Assembly (NCBI RefSeq): GCF_025398155.2
Contig: NZ_CP104562.2
Span: 6,225,367 to 6,289,366, forward strand
Origin: Roseateles amylovorans
Lineage (GTDB): Bacteria > Pseudomonadota > Gammaproteobacteria > Burkholderiales > Burkholderiaceae_C
Length of the DNA stretch: 64,000 nucleotides
Reading direction: 5' to 3'
Position 1 is the first letter of the stretch; each line of letters begins with the position of its first letter. Below, piece after piece: positions 42,979 to 51,665 of this stretch. Under the pieces are notes generated by a model, which worked only from the letters and a program-made list of their open reading frames with translations, ran no database searches and was not told the origin of the DNA. Both the position numbers and the translations under genes were made by a program.

Positions 42979-43571
42979 CAGGCCGTGCCTCCATCCAGGG
43001 TTTCCAGATGGCCGTTGAGCAGGGCGGCGTAGCGTCCCGCGGCCATGAGGAGCAGGTCGCAGAACTCGCGCGCCGCGCCATGGCCGCCGGCCGCTTGAGT
43101 GATGTAGTGCGACGCGGCCTTGACCTCGGCATGGGCCTGCGCCGGCGCGCAAGCGAAGCCCGCGCGCAGCAGCAGCGGGAGATCGGGCCAGTCGTCGCCG
43201 ATGGCGGCCACCTCATCCCAGTGCAAGCCCAGGCCGTCAAGCATCGGCTGCGCGGCGGCGAGCTTGTTCTTGGCGCCATAGACCGCATGCGTCAGGCCCA
43301 GGTCCGCCACCCGTCGGCGCACCGCCTGCGAGTCCCGACCGGTGATGACGATTGGCACGATGCCGCCTTGCGCGAGCAGCTTCAGCCCGTGACCGTCCAG
43401 CGTGGCGAAGGCCTTGAAGGTTTCGCCCTGCTCGCTGAGGTAGATGCGGCCATCGGTCAGCACGCCGTCGACATCGAAGATCGCCGCCTTCAGGCCCAGC
43501 GCCGGGCCCTGCGCCTGAAGCAGCAGGTCGGGGGGAAAGCGAAGCGTCGGCTGGAGTTCTCGAACGGCCAT
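42978..43571 (-). CDS. kdsC: KDO-8-phosphate phosphatase KdsC
   Basis: A 197-residue HAD-family phosphatase. Motif I is FDVDGVLTDGRIYL, motif II VITGRDS, and motif IV GDDWPDLPLLLRAG. It removes phosphate from KDO-8-phosphate, the step before activation for lipid A assembly. Start and stop each overlap neighbours by one base pattern (TGATG with kdsD before, TGATG with lptC after), giving a tightly coupled operon. Length is a little above the E. coli enzyme. Confidence 0.94.
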   Translation of the reverse strand: MAVRELQPTLRFPPDLLLQAQGPALGLKAAIFDVDGVLTDGRIYLSEQGETFKAFATLDGHGLKLLAQGGIVPIVITGRDSQAVRRRVADLGLTHAVYGAKNKLAAAQPMLDGLGLHWDEVAAIGDDWPDLPLLLRAGFACAPAQAHAEVKAASHYITQAAGGHGAAREFCDLLLMAAGRYAALLNGHLETLDGGTA

Positions 43572-44560
43572 CAGATCACCTTGGCACGCATCAGGTCGTT
43601 GAAGCCGACCGCGCCTTGCAAACGTTGTTGTTCATCGACCGCCAGGACCAGCGTGATGCGCGCCGACTCCATCAGGTCCGCGGCCTCCACCGCCAGCGCA
43701 TCCACGGCGACGGTGCGGGGATTCGGGCTCATCACTTCCCCGGCGGTCAGGCTGCGCAGGTCGGTGCCGCGCTCGATCAGACGGCGGAGGTCGCCATCGG
43801 TGAAGATGCCGCCGACCTGGCCGTCGTCCTTCACCAGGATGGCGCAACCCAGCCCCTTGCGGGACATGACGCTCATCATCTCCAGCAGCGAGAGGTCGGC
43901 CGCAACGCGGGGCAGGGCATCGCCGCTGCGCATCAGGTCGCGCACATGGGTCAGCAGCTTGCGGCCGAGCGCGCCGCCCGGGTGCGAGCGGGCGAAGTCC
44001 TCGGCGCGGAAGCCGCGGGCATCGAGCAATGCGACCGCCAGCGCATCGCCCAGCGCGATCTGCGCGGTGGTGCTGGCCGTGGGCGCGAGGTTGAGCGGAC
44101 AGGCTTCCTGCTCGACCCGAGAATCCAGCACGAAATCTGCATGGCGCGCCAGCGAGGATTCGGGGCGCCCGGTCATGCCGATCAGCTTGACGCCCTGACG
44201 CTTGAGCGCCGGGATGATGGCGTTGAGCTCATCGCTTTCGCCCGAGTTGGACAGCGCCAGCACGATGTCGTGTGGCGTGACCATGCCCAGGTCACCGTGG
44301 CTGGCCTCGCCCGGGTGGACAAAGAAGGCCGGCGTGCCGGTGGACGCCAGGGTGGCGGCGATCTTGCGTGAGACATGGCCGCTCTTGCCCATGCCCATCA
44401 CGACCACGCGGCCGCTGCAGGACAGGATCAGCTGGATCACCTGCTCGAAGTGCTCGCCCAGGCGGGGCCCGAGCGCCAGGATGGCCTCGGCTTCCACCGT
44501 CAGGGCCTGGCGGGCCACTTCCAGCGCGCGGGAATGGGTCAGGGCGGCATGCGTCGTCAT
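43571..44560 (-). CDS. kdsD: D-arabinose 5-phosphate isomerase KdsD
   Basis: A 329-residue KpsF/GutQ/KdsD-type isomerase converting ribulose-5-phosphate to arabinose-5-phosphate for KDO. An N-terminal SIS domain (VVVMGMGKSGHVSRKIAATL, then HPGEASHGDLGM and LSNSGESDEL) is followed by two CBS domains (residues ~205-325). ATG 44560 (MTTHAALTHS) is preferred; a longer frame to 44650 is Pro/Arg-rich and unlikely. It is the first gene of the KDO operon. Confidence 0.95.
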   Translation of the reverse strand: MTTHAALTHSRALEVARQALTVEAEAILALGPRLGEHFEQVIQLILSCSGRVVVMGMGKSGHVSRKIAATLASTGTPAFFVHPGEASHGDLGMVTPHDIVLALSNSGESDELNAIIPALKRQGVKLIGMTGRPESSLARHADFVLDSRVEQEACPLNLAPTASTTAQIALGDALAVALLDARGFRAEDFARSHPGGALGRKLLTHVRDLMRSGDALPRVAADLSLLEMMSVMSRKGLGCAILVKDDGQVGGIFTDGDLRRLIERGTDLRSLTAGEVMSPNPRTVAVDALAVEAADLMESARITLVLAVDEQQRLQGAVGFNDLMRAKVI

Positions 44561-44612
44561 AGTGGGCGTCAGTGTAGCCGTGGCGACTCTGACCGGCCTC
44601 ACGCCCGGGCGT

Positions 44613-45932
44613 TCAGGGCGGCGCCGGTCCCAGGCGCAGGGCGACGGCAAAGCCCTGGCTCACCACCGGCAGGTGCAGATCGCCGCCATGGGCCCGCGCG
44701 ACCAGGTCCGCCATCATCAGACCGAGCCCCATGCGGCCTTCGTACTGCTGCCGCTCCAGCGCATCGTTGAGGTCCTCGCGCTGGAAGTCGGACACCCCGG
44801 GACCGTTGTCGTGCAGCACCAGGGTCACGCCACCATCCGGATGCGGATGCAGGTCCAGCTTGATGCGGGTGGCGCGGTGCCGCAAAGCGTTGTCCATCAG
44901 ATTGATCAGCGCGGCGATCAGCAGATCCGGGTCGGCATGGATGCAGGCGCCGGGCGGCACATCGATCTCCAGGCGCTCGGGCATCTGCACATGGACCAGC
45001 AGGTCCGCCACATCCAGCCCCTGCCACTGCAGACGCATGCCGCTGCGGAACAAAGTCAGCAGGGCGGTGACCACGCGGCGCAGCCGATCGGCGGCCTCGC
45101 GGGTGCGCTGCAGGCGCTCGCGCTGGTCGGGCGGCGCCTCGCGCAGGGCCATGGCCAGTTGCGCATCCATGCCCGCCAGCGGCGTGCGCAGCGCATGGGC
45201 CGCATGCGCACTGAAGGCGCGCTCGTTGGCCACCCGCTGGGCCAGCCGCTGTCCCAGCTCCAGCACCGCTGCCCGGATCTGCACCAGCTCGCTGCGGGCC
45301 TGCTCGGGCAGGACCTGCTGGCTGTTGAGCGGGTCGTAATCGGCCAGCGACTCGCTCAGCCGGGCCAGCGGGGCCAGTTCCAGATGGGCGCGGCGGTTCA
45401 TCCAGAACATGCACAGGCCGCCGACCAGCAGCGCCGAGAAGGCGCTCGCCAATCCCACCCGCGTGCGAACCTCATCGCGCTCGGCATTGGTCTGCGCCAC
45501 CATCAGCCAACCCGGTCCGGCGGACGTGGACAGCGCGCGGACATGCACGCGCCAGTCGCTCTCGTCGGCTCGGTCGGGGCTGTCGTCGCGCCAGTCGCTG
45601 AATCCGGCCGGCAACCGCCAGGCCTTGGTGGGGGCCAACGGCGAGCGATGCAGCAACTGGCCATCCGGACCGATCAACTGCCAGGCGAAATGGGTGCTGA
45701 GGTCGTCCGCATCGGAGACTTCCGCCGGCAGGATGGACGGGCTTTGACGCAGCAACTGGCCCAGGACCTGGGAGGACGCTTGCAGGGTTTCGTCGAGCAG
45801 TTCATCGACCTCCTCCTGCACCACCAGCCAGACGGACACCCCAGCCAGGACCGCCCAGAACAGGGAGATCAGCAGCAGCTGTCGGGCCAGACGACCGGCG
45901 ATGGACGGCTTGCGGGCCGGCGCGGTGCTCAC
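44613..45932 (-). CDS. Sensor histidine kinase (QseC/PmrB-like)
   Basis: A 439-residue kinase. Membrane segments lie near residues ~18-38 and ~160-180, with a periplasmic sensor between. The H-box is FSAHAAHALRTPLAG, where the usual Glu/Asp after His is Ala. The N-box is ALINLMDNALRHRATRI, and G-boxes are DNGPGVSDF and GLGLMMADL. GTG 45932 overlaps the response-regulator stop (GTGA), giving coupling. It probably phosphorylates the regulator encoded just upstream. The stimulus is unknown; PmrB-like kinases sense metals or polymyxin. Confidence 0.9.
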   Translation of the reverse strand: MSTAPARKPSIAGRLARQLLLISLFWAVLAGVSVWLVVQEEVDELLDETLQASSQVLGQLLRQSPSILPAEVSDADDLSTHFAWQLIGPDGQLLHRSPLAPTKAWRLPAGFSDWRDDSPDRADESDWRVHVRALSTSAGPGWLMVAQTNAERDEVRTRVGLASAFSALLVGGLCMFWMNRRAHLELAPLARLSESLADYDPLNSQQVLPEQARSELVQIRAAVLELGQRLAQRVANERAFSAHAAHALRTPLAGMDAQLAMALREAPPDQRERLQRTREAADRLRRVVTALLTLFRSGMRLQWQGLDVADLLVHVQMPERLEIDVPPGACIHADPDLLIAALINLMDNALRHRATRIKLDLHPHPDGGVTLVLHDNGPGVSDFQREDLNDALERQQYEGRMGLGLMMADLVARAHGGDLHLPVVSQGFAVALRLGPAPP

Positions 45933-46591
45933 CGGGCCTCCGCGCCCAGGCGGTAGCCGAGGCCGCGCACGGTCTCGATCAGCTCGCGGCCCAGCTTGCG
46001 GCGCAGGCTGGACACATGCACCTCCAGGGCATTGCTCTGGACTTCCGCGTCGTCCCCCAGCACCTGCAACTCCAGCTCGCGCTTGGGATAGAGCCGGCCG
46101 GCGCGCTGGGCCAGCGCTTCCAGCACCGCCCATTCACGGGCGGTCAGCTCGACATGGGCGCCGGCGCGGGTGACGCGCTTGGCCGCCAGGTCCAGCCAGA
46201 CCTCGCCATGGCGGCGCTGCGAGCTGCTGGCGCCCATGTGGCGCCGGCTCACCGCCCGCAGCCGGGCGGCCAGTTCCTCGGGCGCGAAGGGTTTGACCAA
46301 GTAGTCGTCCGCCCCGCCATCCAGGCCTTGCAGGCGATCGGCCAGCAGGTCGCGCGCGGTCAACATGAGCGCCGGCGTCGAGACACCCCGCTGGCGCAGC
46401 GACCGCAGCCAGTCCAGGCCCGAGCCGTCGGGCAATTGCCAATCGACCAGCAGGGCCTCGAATTCCTCATGGTGGCGCGGCAGCAGGTCGCCGATCCGGG
46501 TGATCCAGGTCACCTCATGGCCTTCGGCTCGCAGGAAGTCCCGCAGGCCGCTTCCGAGCAGTTCATCGTCTTCCAGCAGCAGCAGTCGCAT
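45929..46591 (-). CDS. OmpR/PhoB-family response regulator (PmrA/QseB-like)
   Basis: A 220-residue regulator. The receiver domain has LLLLEDDELLGSG, phospho-acceptor Asp in LLVDWQLPDGSGL and DDYLVKPF; the C-terminal winged helix has LTAREWAVLEALA and ends VRGLGYRLGAEAR. It is coupled to the kinase by a GTGA overlap. Its start is about 155 bp from the first of four 11-bp-spaced half-sites in the divergent promoter region, which fits autoregulation and control of the PAP2 gene. The name PmrA or QseB cannot be decided from sequence. Confidence 0.9.
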   Translation of the reverse strand: MRLLLLEDDELLGSGLRDFLRAEGHEVTWITRIGDLLPRHHEEFEALLVDWQLPDGSGLDWLRSLRQRGVSTPALMLTARDLLADRLQGLDGGADDYLVKPFAPEELAARLRAVSRRHMGASSSQRRHGEVWLDLAAKRVTRAGAHVELTAREWAVLEALAQRAGRLYPKRELELQVLGDDAEVQSNALEVHVSSLRRKLGRELIETVRGLGYRLGAEAR

Positions 46592-46746
46592 GGCGTGTGG
46601 GCAGGGGCGGTGGATCCGACGTCGGCCGCACCGACACGGGCGGACAACGGGGGTTGGTAGAAACGATAGCAGGCCGATTGCCGCCGACTGCCGCACGGGG
46701 CGTTGCCGCTCATGAAAGGCGCACGCGATGCGCATTTTGAGGCCGA

Positions 46747-46785
46747 GTTCAGCTGGACTTCAGCTTTGCTTCAGGGGTTCTTCAG
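46747..46785 (+). promoter_or_regulatory. Four TTCAG half-sites at 11-bp spacing
   Basis: GTTCAG at 46747 and CTTCAG at 46758, 46769 and 46780: four hexamers starting exactly 11 bp apart, on one face of the helix. OmpR/PhoB-family regulators bind direct repeats of this spacing; PmrA boxes use a related CTTAA-N6 pattern. The array lies between the divergent two-component genes and the PAP2 phosphatase gene, the natural place for autoregulation. Binding is inferred. Confidence 0.7.
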
Positions 46786-46893
46786 GTCCGGCGGGCCCAC
46801 TTCACCGTCGTGAAGATGCTCACCTCCCTCTCAGATGCCGCCGCTGGCGCTCATGCGCCTGGCGGGTTCCCGTCGACCGGATCGGTCACGCTG

Positions 46894-47598
46894 ATGCCCC
46901 GAACCGGCCGAGCGATGACACTCGTGGCCGTGGGTCTGGCCGCCCTGCTGCTCTGGGACGCGCTGGGCTGGGACTTGGCGGTGGTTCGACTGTTCGGCGA
47001 TGCCCGCGGATTCGCACTGCGAGACCACTGGCTCACCGCCGGGGTGCTGCATCAAGGCGGACGCTGGATGGCCACCGGCCTGGCGGTGATGCTGCTCGTG
47101 AATGCCTTCCGCCCGCTGTGGCCCGGTCTCAGCCGACGCGAGCGCTGGGGTGCGGTGGCGCTGACCGCCGTCAGCCTGATCGTGATCCCACTGATCAAGC
47201 AGGGCAGCACCACCAGTTGCCCCTGGGACCTGGCCGAATTCGGCGGCACCGCCCACTATCTGTCGCACTGGCGCTTCGGCCTGAGCGACGGCGGCCCGGG
47301 CCACTGCTTCCCGTCGGGCCATGCCAGCGCCGCCTTCGCCTTTTTCAGCCTGTTCTTCATGCTGCGCCGCGCCTACCCGACGCAGGCGCGATTCGCGCTG
47401 ATCGGGGTGCTGGTGATGGGCTCGCTCTATGGTCTGGCCCAGCTCGCCCGTGGCGCGCACTATCCCAGCCACACCCTGTGGACCGCCTGGATCTGCTGGA
47501 CGATTGCGGTGGTGGCCTCGCGCCTGATGATGCGTCCGAGGCCCGCGCCACCCGCAGTGGCGCCGGGCGTCGAGCCCGTCTCCGCCTCAGCGATCTAA
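46894..47598 (+). CDS. PAP2-family membrane phosphatase
   Basis: A 234-residue lipid-phosphatase-type protein. About five membrane segments carry the three PAP2 motifs: KQGSTTSCPW, PGHCFPSGHASAAFAF (with its SGH) and RGAHYPSHTLWTAW. Relatives dephosphorylate lipid A (LpxE) or undecaprenyl pyrophosphate. ATG 46894 (MPRTGRAMTL) is preferred because GTG 46810 or ATG 46816 would leave little room between the operator array and the coding start. Its position opposite a PmrA-like regulator favours a lipid A role, which is inference. Confidence 0.85.
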   Translation: MPRTGRAMTLVAVGLAALLLWDALGWDLAVVRLFGDARGFALRDHWLTAGVLHQGGRWMATGLAVMLLVNAFRPLWPGLSRRERWGAVALTAVSLIVIPLIKQGSTTSCPWDLAEFGGTAHYLSHWRFGLSDGGPGHCFPSGHASAAFAFFSLFFMLRRAYPTQARFALIGVLVMGSLYGLAQLARGAHYPSHTLWTAWICWTIAVVASRLMMRPRPAPPAVAPGVEPVSASAI

Positions 47599-47703
47599 AG
47601 CAACGGATCGATCGGCTCGCCTGATCACCTGATCCAGCGCGTCCAACTCAAGCGTCGACCGCCGCGCCGATCGCGTCAGAAAGCGTCCCAAAGCATTAAC
47701 ACC

Positions 47704-47739
47704 GTCAACGGCGTCAGTGGCGTCAGTGGCGTCAACGGC
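47704..47739 (+). repeat. 9-bp tandem array GTCAACGGC / GTCAGTGGC
   Basis: Four copies: GTCAACGGC, GTCAGTGGC, GTCAGTGGC, GTCAACGGC. The outer two and inner two are identical pairs. Located 105 bp after the PAP2 stop in a convergent intergenic region. Confidence 0.9.
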
Positions 47740-47833
47740 GCCGGTCCCACGGCAGTGCCAAGCGCACCAACGGCCCGCCGCGCGTCCTTGGCGGCGCGTG
47801 AACTGCGGACTCGCCAAACCCGCGATGCGGATG

Positions 47834-47869
47834 AATCCGCGCTGAAAATCCGCGCTGCAAATCCGCGCT
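47834..47869 (+). repeat. 13-bp-period repeat AATCCGCGCT x3
   Basis: AATCCGCGCT at 47834, 47847 and 47860, separated by GAA and GCA, immediately before the gdhA terminator. The 10-mer core is perfectly conserved in all three. Confidence 0.9.
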
Positions 47870-47874
47870 CCAAC

Positions 47875-47900
47875 TGAAAACGGCCCCCGAAGGGGCCGTT
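47875..47900 (-). terminator. gdhA intrinsic terminator
   Basis: AACGGCCCC (47879-47887) pairs with GGGGCCGTT (47892-47900) around CGAA. On the minus strand the stem is followed by TTTTCAG, a short U-run, 60 bp beyond the gdhA stop. Confidence 0.85.
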
Positions 47901-47961
47901 GGCTCTGGTTGCACCAGGCCGCGTGATCACGCGCGGCCGGCCGGCGTCGGCCGTGTGGGAA

Positions 47962-49233
47962 TCAGGGGTACAGGCCGCGCTCTTCGCGGGCTTCCAGCAC
48001 CCGGGTGCAGGCCACGGTGAAGGCGGCAGTGCGCAGCGGAATGCGATGCTGCTCGGCCGTGTCCCAAATGCCCTTGAACGCGCCGACCAGGATCTTGTCC
48101 AGGCGGACATTGATCTCGTCCTCGGTCCAGAAGAACGACGAGAAATCCTGCACCCATTCGAAGTAGGACACGGTCACGCCGCCGGCGTTGGCGATGACGT
48201 CCGGCACGACGATGATGCCGCGGTCGGCCAGCACGGCGTCGCCGTCGGGCGTGGTCGGGCCGTTGGCGCCTTCGATCACCACACGGGTCTGCACCCGCTT
48301 GGCGCGCTCACCGGTGATCTGGCCTTCCAGGGCGGCGGGAATCAGGATGTCGGACTTCACGTCCCAGAAGTTCTCGTTGTCGATCCGGTCCGCGCCCTTG
48401 AAGCCGCCCACGCCGCCGGTCTTGGCGACATGGTCGAGCAGGTCGGTCATGTCCAGACCCTTCTCGTTCAGGATGGTGCCGGTATGGTCCTGCACGGCCA
48501 CGATGACGGCGCCGTTGGAGGCGAACATCTTGGCGGCGACCGAGCCCACATTGCCGAAGCCCTGCACGGCCACGCGAGCGCCTTCCAGCGGCACGTTCAG
48601 GCGGCGCATTGCTTCACGACCGACGACGAACACGCCACGGCCGGTGGCGGCCACACGTCCCAGCGAACCGCCCAGGGCGATCGGCTTGCCGGTGACAACG
48701 CCGGTGGCAGTAGCGCCGACGTTCATCGAGTACGTGTCCATCATCCAGGCCATGATCTGGCCGTTGGTGTTCACGTCAGGGGCAGGGATGTCCTGCGTCG
48801 GGCCGATGATCATGCCGATCTCGCTGGTGTAGCGACGGGTGACCTTTTCCAGCTCCTTGAGCGACAGCGACTTCGGGTCCAGGCGGATGCCGCCCTTCGC
48901 GCCGCCGTAGGGCAGGTTCACCGCGGCGTTCTTGACCGTCATCCAGGCCGACAACGCCATCACTTCTTCCAGCGTCACGTCCGGGTGGTAGCGCACGCCG
49001 CCCTTGCCGGGGCCGCGGGTCAGGCTGTGCTGGACCCGATAGCCCTCGAAGTGGGCGATGGTGCCGTTGTCCAGTTCGATGGGGATATCCACGATCAGCG
49101 CGCGCTTGGGGCGGCGCAGCGTTTCCACCCAGCGTGCCAGCTTGCCCAGGTAAGGCTCGACGGCGTCGATCTGGGACAGGTAGGTACCCCAGGGACTGTT
49201 GCGCGTGGGAGAAACGAAAGACAGATTGGGCAT
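47962..49233 (-). CDS. gdhA: Glu/Leu/Phe/Val-type glutamate dehydrogenase
   Basis: A 423-residue dehydrogenase linking glutamate and 2-oxoglutarate plus ammonia. The substrate domain contains RGPGKGGVRYHPDV and the catalytic-Lys motif NLPYGGAKGGIRLDP; the NAD(P)-binding domain contains VQGFGNVGSVAAK, and the end reads VSYFEWVQDFSSFFW. ATG 49233 is the conserved start (MPNLSFVSPTRNSPWGTYL). Size fits hexameric NAD-linked enzymes, but the cofactor cannot be fixed by eye. Terminator at 47875-47900. Confidence 0.94.
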   Translation of the reverse strand: MPNLSFVSPTRNSPWGTYLSQIDAVEPYLGKLARWVETLRRPKRALIVDIPIELDNGTIAHFEGYRVQHSLTRGPGKGGVRYHPDVTLEEVMALSAWMTVKNAAVNLPYGGAKGGIRLDPKSLSLKELEKVTRRYTSEIGMIIGPTQDIPAPDVNTNGQIMAWMMDTYSMNVGATATGVVTGKPIALGGSLGRVAATGRGVFVVGREAMRRLNVPLEGARVAVQGFGNVGSVAAKMFASNGAVIVAVQDHTGTILNEKGLDMTDLLDHVAKTGGVGGFKGADRIDNENFWDVKSDILIPAALEGQITGERAKRVQTRVVIEGANGPTTPDGDAVLADRGIIVVPDVIANAGGVTVSYFEWVQDFSSFFWTEDEINVRLDKILVGAFKGIWDTAEQHRIPLRTAAFTVACTRVLEAREERGLYP

Positions 49234-49491
49234 GAAATGCTCCGAAACTTTTGGGTGGCGCGAACGGTACCTCGAAGCCTCGCCGGTCCGCCACGTCCGC
49301 CAAAGCCGAGTGCACATGCGGGCATGCAGGCCACGCATAAGGGAGTGAGTGTGCGCCTGCCCCGTGCGCTTTTCCAGCCCCGTTCGGGTCAGACCACCCG
49401 GCGTCCGCCCGTGCGGCGCGCGCCCCACAAGCGATCCGCGCACTGACCGGACACGACTGCGCGGACATCGCCGCCCGCTACCATCGCCCAC

Positions 49492-51489
49492 ATGCTCAGC
49501 GCCCTGGATCTGACCCTGCTCTATCTCGTCGCCGCCGTCCTTGGCGTGGTGGTCTGTCGTTCGCTGAAGCTGCCCCCCATCCTGGGCTATCTGGTGGTCG
49601 GGGTGGTGATCGGGCCGAATGCACTGGCGCTGGCCAGCGACGTGCCGGCGGTGCAGCATCTGGCGGAATTCGGGGTGGTGTTCCTGATGTTCGCCATCGG
49701 CCTGGAATTCAACCTGCCCAAGCTCCACAGCATGCGGTCGATGGTGTTCGGCCTGGGCTTGCTGCAGGTGGTGGTGACCATCGCCGGCACCATGCTCGGA
49801 CATGTCCTGCTGCGCTGGGGCTTCGAGATGGCCGGCCGGCCGTGGGACCTGGGTTGGCAAGGCGCGCTGGTGCTCGGTTCGGCCATGGCCATGAGTTCGA
49901 CCGCGATCGTCGTCAAGCTGATGTCCGAGCGGCTGGAACTGGAGAGCGAGCATGGCCGCCGGGTGATCGGCGTGCTGCTGTTCCAGGATCTGGCGGTGGT
50001 GCCGCTGCTGGTGCTGATTCCGGCGCTGGGCGGCAGCGGAAGCGCCATGGCGCAGACGCTGGCCTGGGCCGGTCTGAAGGCGGTGCTGCTGCTGGTGCTG
50101 CTGCTCACCGGCGGCCAGCATGTGATGCGCCGTTGGCTGACGCTGGTGGCCCGGCGCAAGAGCCAGGAGCTCTTCATGCTCAACCTGCTGCTGGTCACCC
50201 TGGGCCTGGCCTGGCTGACCGAGCATGCGGGCCTCTCCCTGGCGCTGGGTGCCTTCGTGGCCGGCATGCTGATCGCCGAGACCGAATACAAGCATCAGGT
50301 GGAAATGGACATCCGTCCCTTCCACGATGTGCTGCTGGGCCTGTTCTTCATCACCATCGGCATGCGGCTGGACTGGCAGACGCTGGTCTACCAATGGCCG
50401 CTGGTGATCGTCCTGACCCTGGCGCCCACCGCCGCCAAGTTCGTGCTGGTGGCCGGACTGGCCAAGCTGTTCCGGTCGCCCACTGGCACCGCGCTGCGTA
50501 CCGGCCTGTACCTGGCACAGGCCGGCGAGTTCGGCTTCGTGCTGCTCACGCTGGGCGCGCAGCACAACCTGATCGCCGCGCAATGGGTCAGCCCGGTGCT
50601 GGCGGCGATGGTGATGTCGATGCTGATGACACCGCTGATCATCGAATACAGCGACCGCATCGTGATGAAGCTCTCGGCCAGCGACTGGCTGTTGCAGTCG
50701 GTTCAGCTGACCTCCATCGCCAAGAAATCCATCCAGACCGAGGCCCATGTGATCATCTGCGGCTACGGTCGCAGCGGCCAGAACCTGGCCCGGCTGCTGG
50801 AGGCGGAGAAGATTCCCTACATGGCGCTGGACCTGGACCCGGATCGGGTCCGCCAAGCCGCCGCCGCCGGCCAGAGCGTGGTGTTCGGCGATGCCGCCCG
50901 CCTGCCCAGCCTGATCGCCGCCGGCCTTTCCCGGGCCAGTGCGGTGGTCATCAGCTATCACGACACCCCGTCGGCGCTGAAGGTGCTGCATGAGGTGCGC
51001 GGCCACTCGCCCCGGATCCCGGTGATCGTTCGCACCATCGATGACACCGACCTCGAAAAACTGCGCGCCGCCGGCGCCACCGAGGTGGTGCCCGAAGCCA
51101 TCGAAGGCTCGTTGATGCTGGCCAGCCATGCGCTGGCCTTGGTGGGCGTGCCGATGCGCCGGGTGCTGCGGATTGCCCGCGATGCGCGCGACCGACGCTA
51201 CGGCCTGCTGCGTGGCTACTTCCACGGCTCCGACGACGACACCGCCGAAGACCGCGACCAGGCGCGGTTGCTGTCCATCAGCCTGCCCGACGCCAGCCCG
51301 CTGGTCGGCCAATCGCTGCGGGAACTGGATTCGGCGGCATGGAAGATCAGCATCGTGTCGGTGCGCCGGAAAAACGGGGCGGTGCGCTCCGCCGACGACG
51401 ACCTGGTGCTGCAGGCCGGCGACACGCTGGTGGTGTCCGGCACCCCGGAATCGCTGGCCCGGGCCGAGCAGGGGCTGCTCGTGGTCTGA
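49492..51489 (+). CDS. CPA2-family cation:proton antiporter (Kef/YbaL-like)
   Basis: A 665-residue membrane protein. The N-terminal ~390 residues hold about 12 membrane segments with the family GVVFLMFAIGLEFNL and LAQAGEFGFVLLTLG motifs. A RCK/TrkA-N domain follows (VIICGYGRSGQNLARLLEAEK, shortened, with the GxGxxG NAD-binding loop), and the last ~90 residues match TrkA-C. It exports K+ or Na+ for protons, gated by nucleotide binding. It is divergent from gdhA. No KefF/KefG ancillary gene is nearby. Confidence 0.93.
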   Translation: MLSALDLTLLYLVAAVLGVVVCRSLKLPPILGYLVVGVVIGPNALALASDVPAVQHLAEFGVVFLMFAIGLEFNLPKLHSMRSMVFGLGLLQVVVTIAGTMLGHVLLRWGFEMAGRPWDLGWQGALVLGSAMAMSSTAIVVKLMSERLELESEHGRRVIGVLLFQDLAVVPLLVLIPALGGSGSAMAQTLAWAGLKAVLLLVLLLTGGQHVMRRWLTLVARRKSQELFMLNLLLVTLGLAWLTEHAGLSLALGAFVAGMLIAETEYKHQVEMDIRPFHDVLLGLFFITIGMRLDWQTLVYQWPLVIVLTLAPTAAKFVLVAGLAKLFRSPTGTALRTGLYLAQAGEFGFVLLTLGAQHNLIAAQWVSPVLAAMVMSMLMTPLIIEYSDRIVMKLSASDWLLQSVQLTSIAKKSIQTEAHVIICGYGRSGQNLARLLEAEKIPYMALDLDPDRVRQAAAAGQSVVFGDAARLPSLIAAGLSRASAVVISYHDTPSALKVLHEVRGHSPRIPVIVRTIDDTDLEKLRAAGATEVVPEAIEGSLMLASHALALVGVPMRRVLRIARDARDRRYGLLRGYFHGSDDDTAEDRDQARLLSISLPDASPLVGQSLRELDSAAWKISIVSVRRKNGAVRSADDDLVLQAGDTLVVSGTPESLARAEQGLLVV

Positions 51490-51572
51490 CGCCCCGCGCC
51501 GCTCGCGACGCACGGCAGCGTTCACGGGAATCGCGGCCGATCGGTCGGCGGTCCGTTGGGGTGGTGGTGCTG

Positions 51573-51612
51573 TCGGGCGGTCGGGCGGTCGGGCGGTTGG
51601 GCGGCCGGGCGG
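51573..51612 (+). repeat. 8-bp tandem array TCGGGCGG
   Basis: Five copies (TCGGGCGG three times, TTGGGCGG, CCGGGCGG) between the convergent antiporter and acyltransferase genes. Confidence 0.9.
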
Positions 51613-51665
51613 TTGCGGCGAAAGGCTGCAGCGCCGCCGCTCGTTCCCGCGAAGCGGCCCCCCGA

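Larger units (their letters stand above)
47599..47961. other. 363-bp convergent intergenic region rich in repeats
   Basis: This gap between the PAP2 gene and gdhA holds the 9-bp array (47704-47739), the 13-bp array (47834-47869) and the gdhA terminator (47875-47900). Nothing suggests a gene. Confidence 0.7.
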
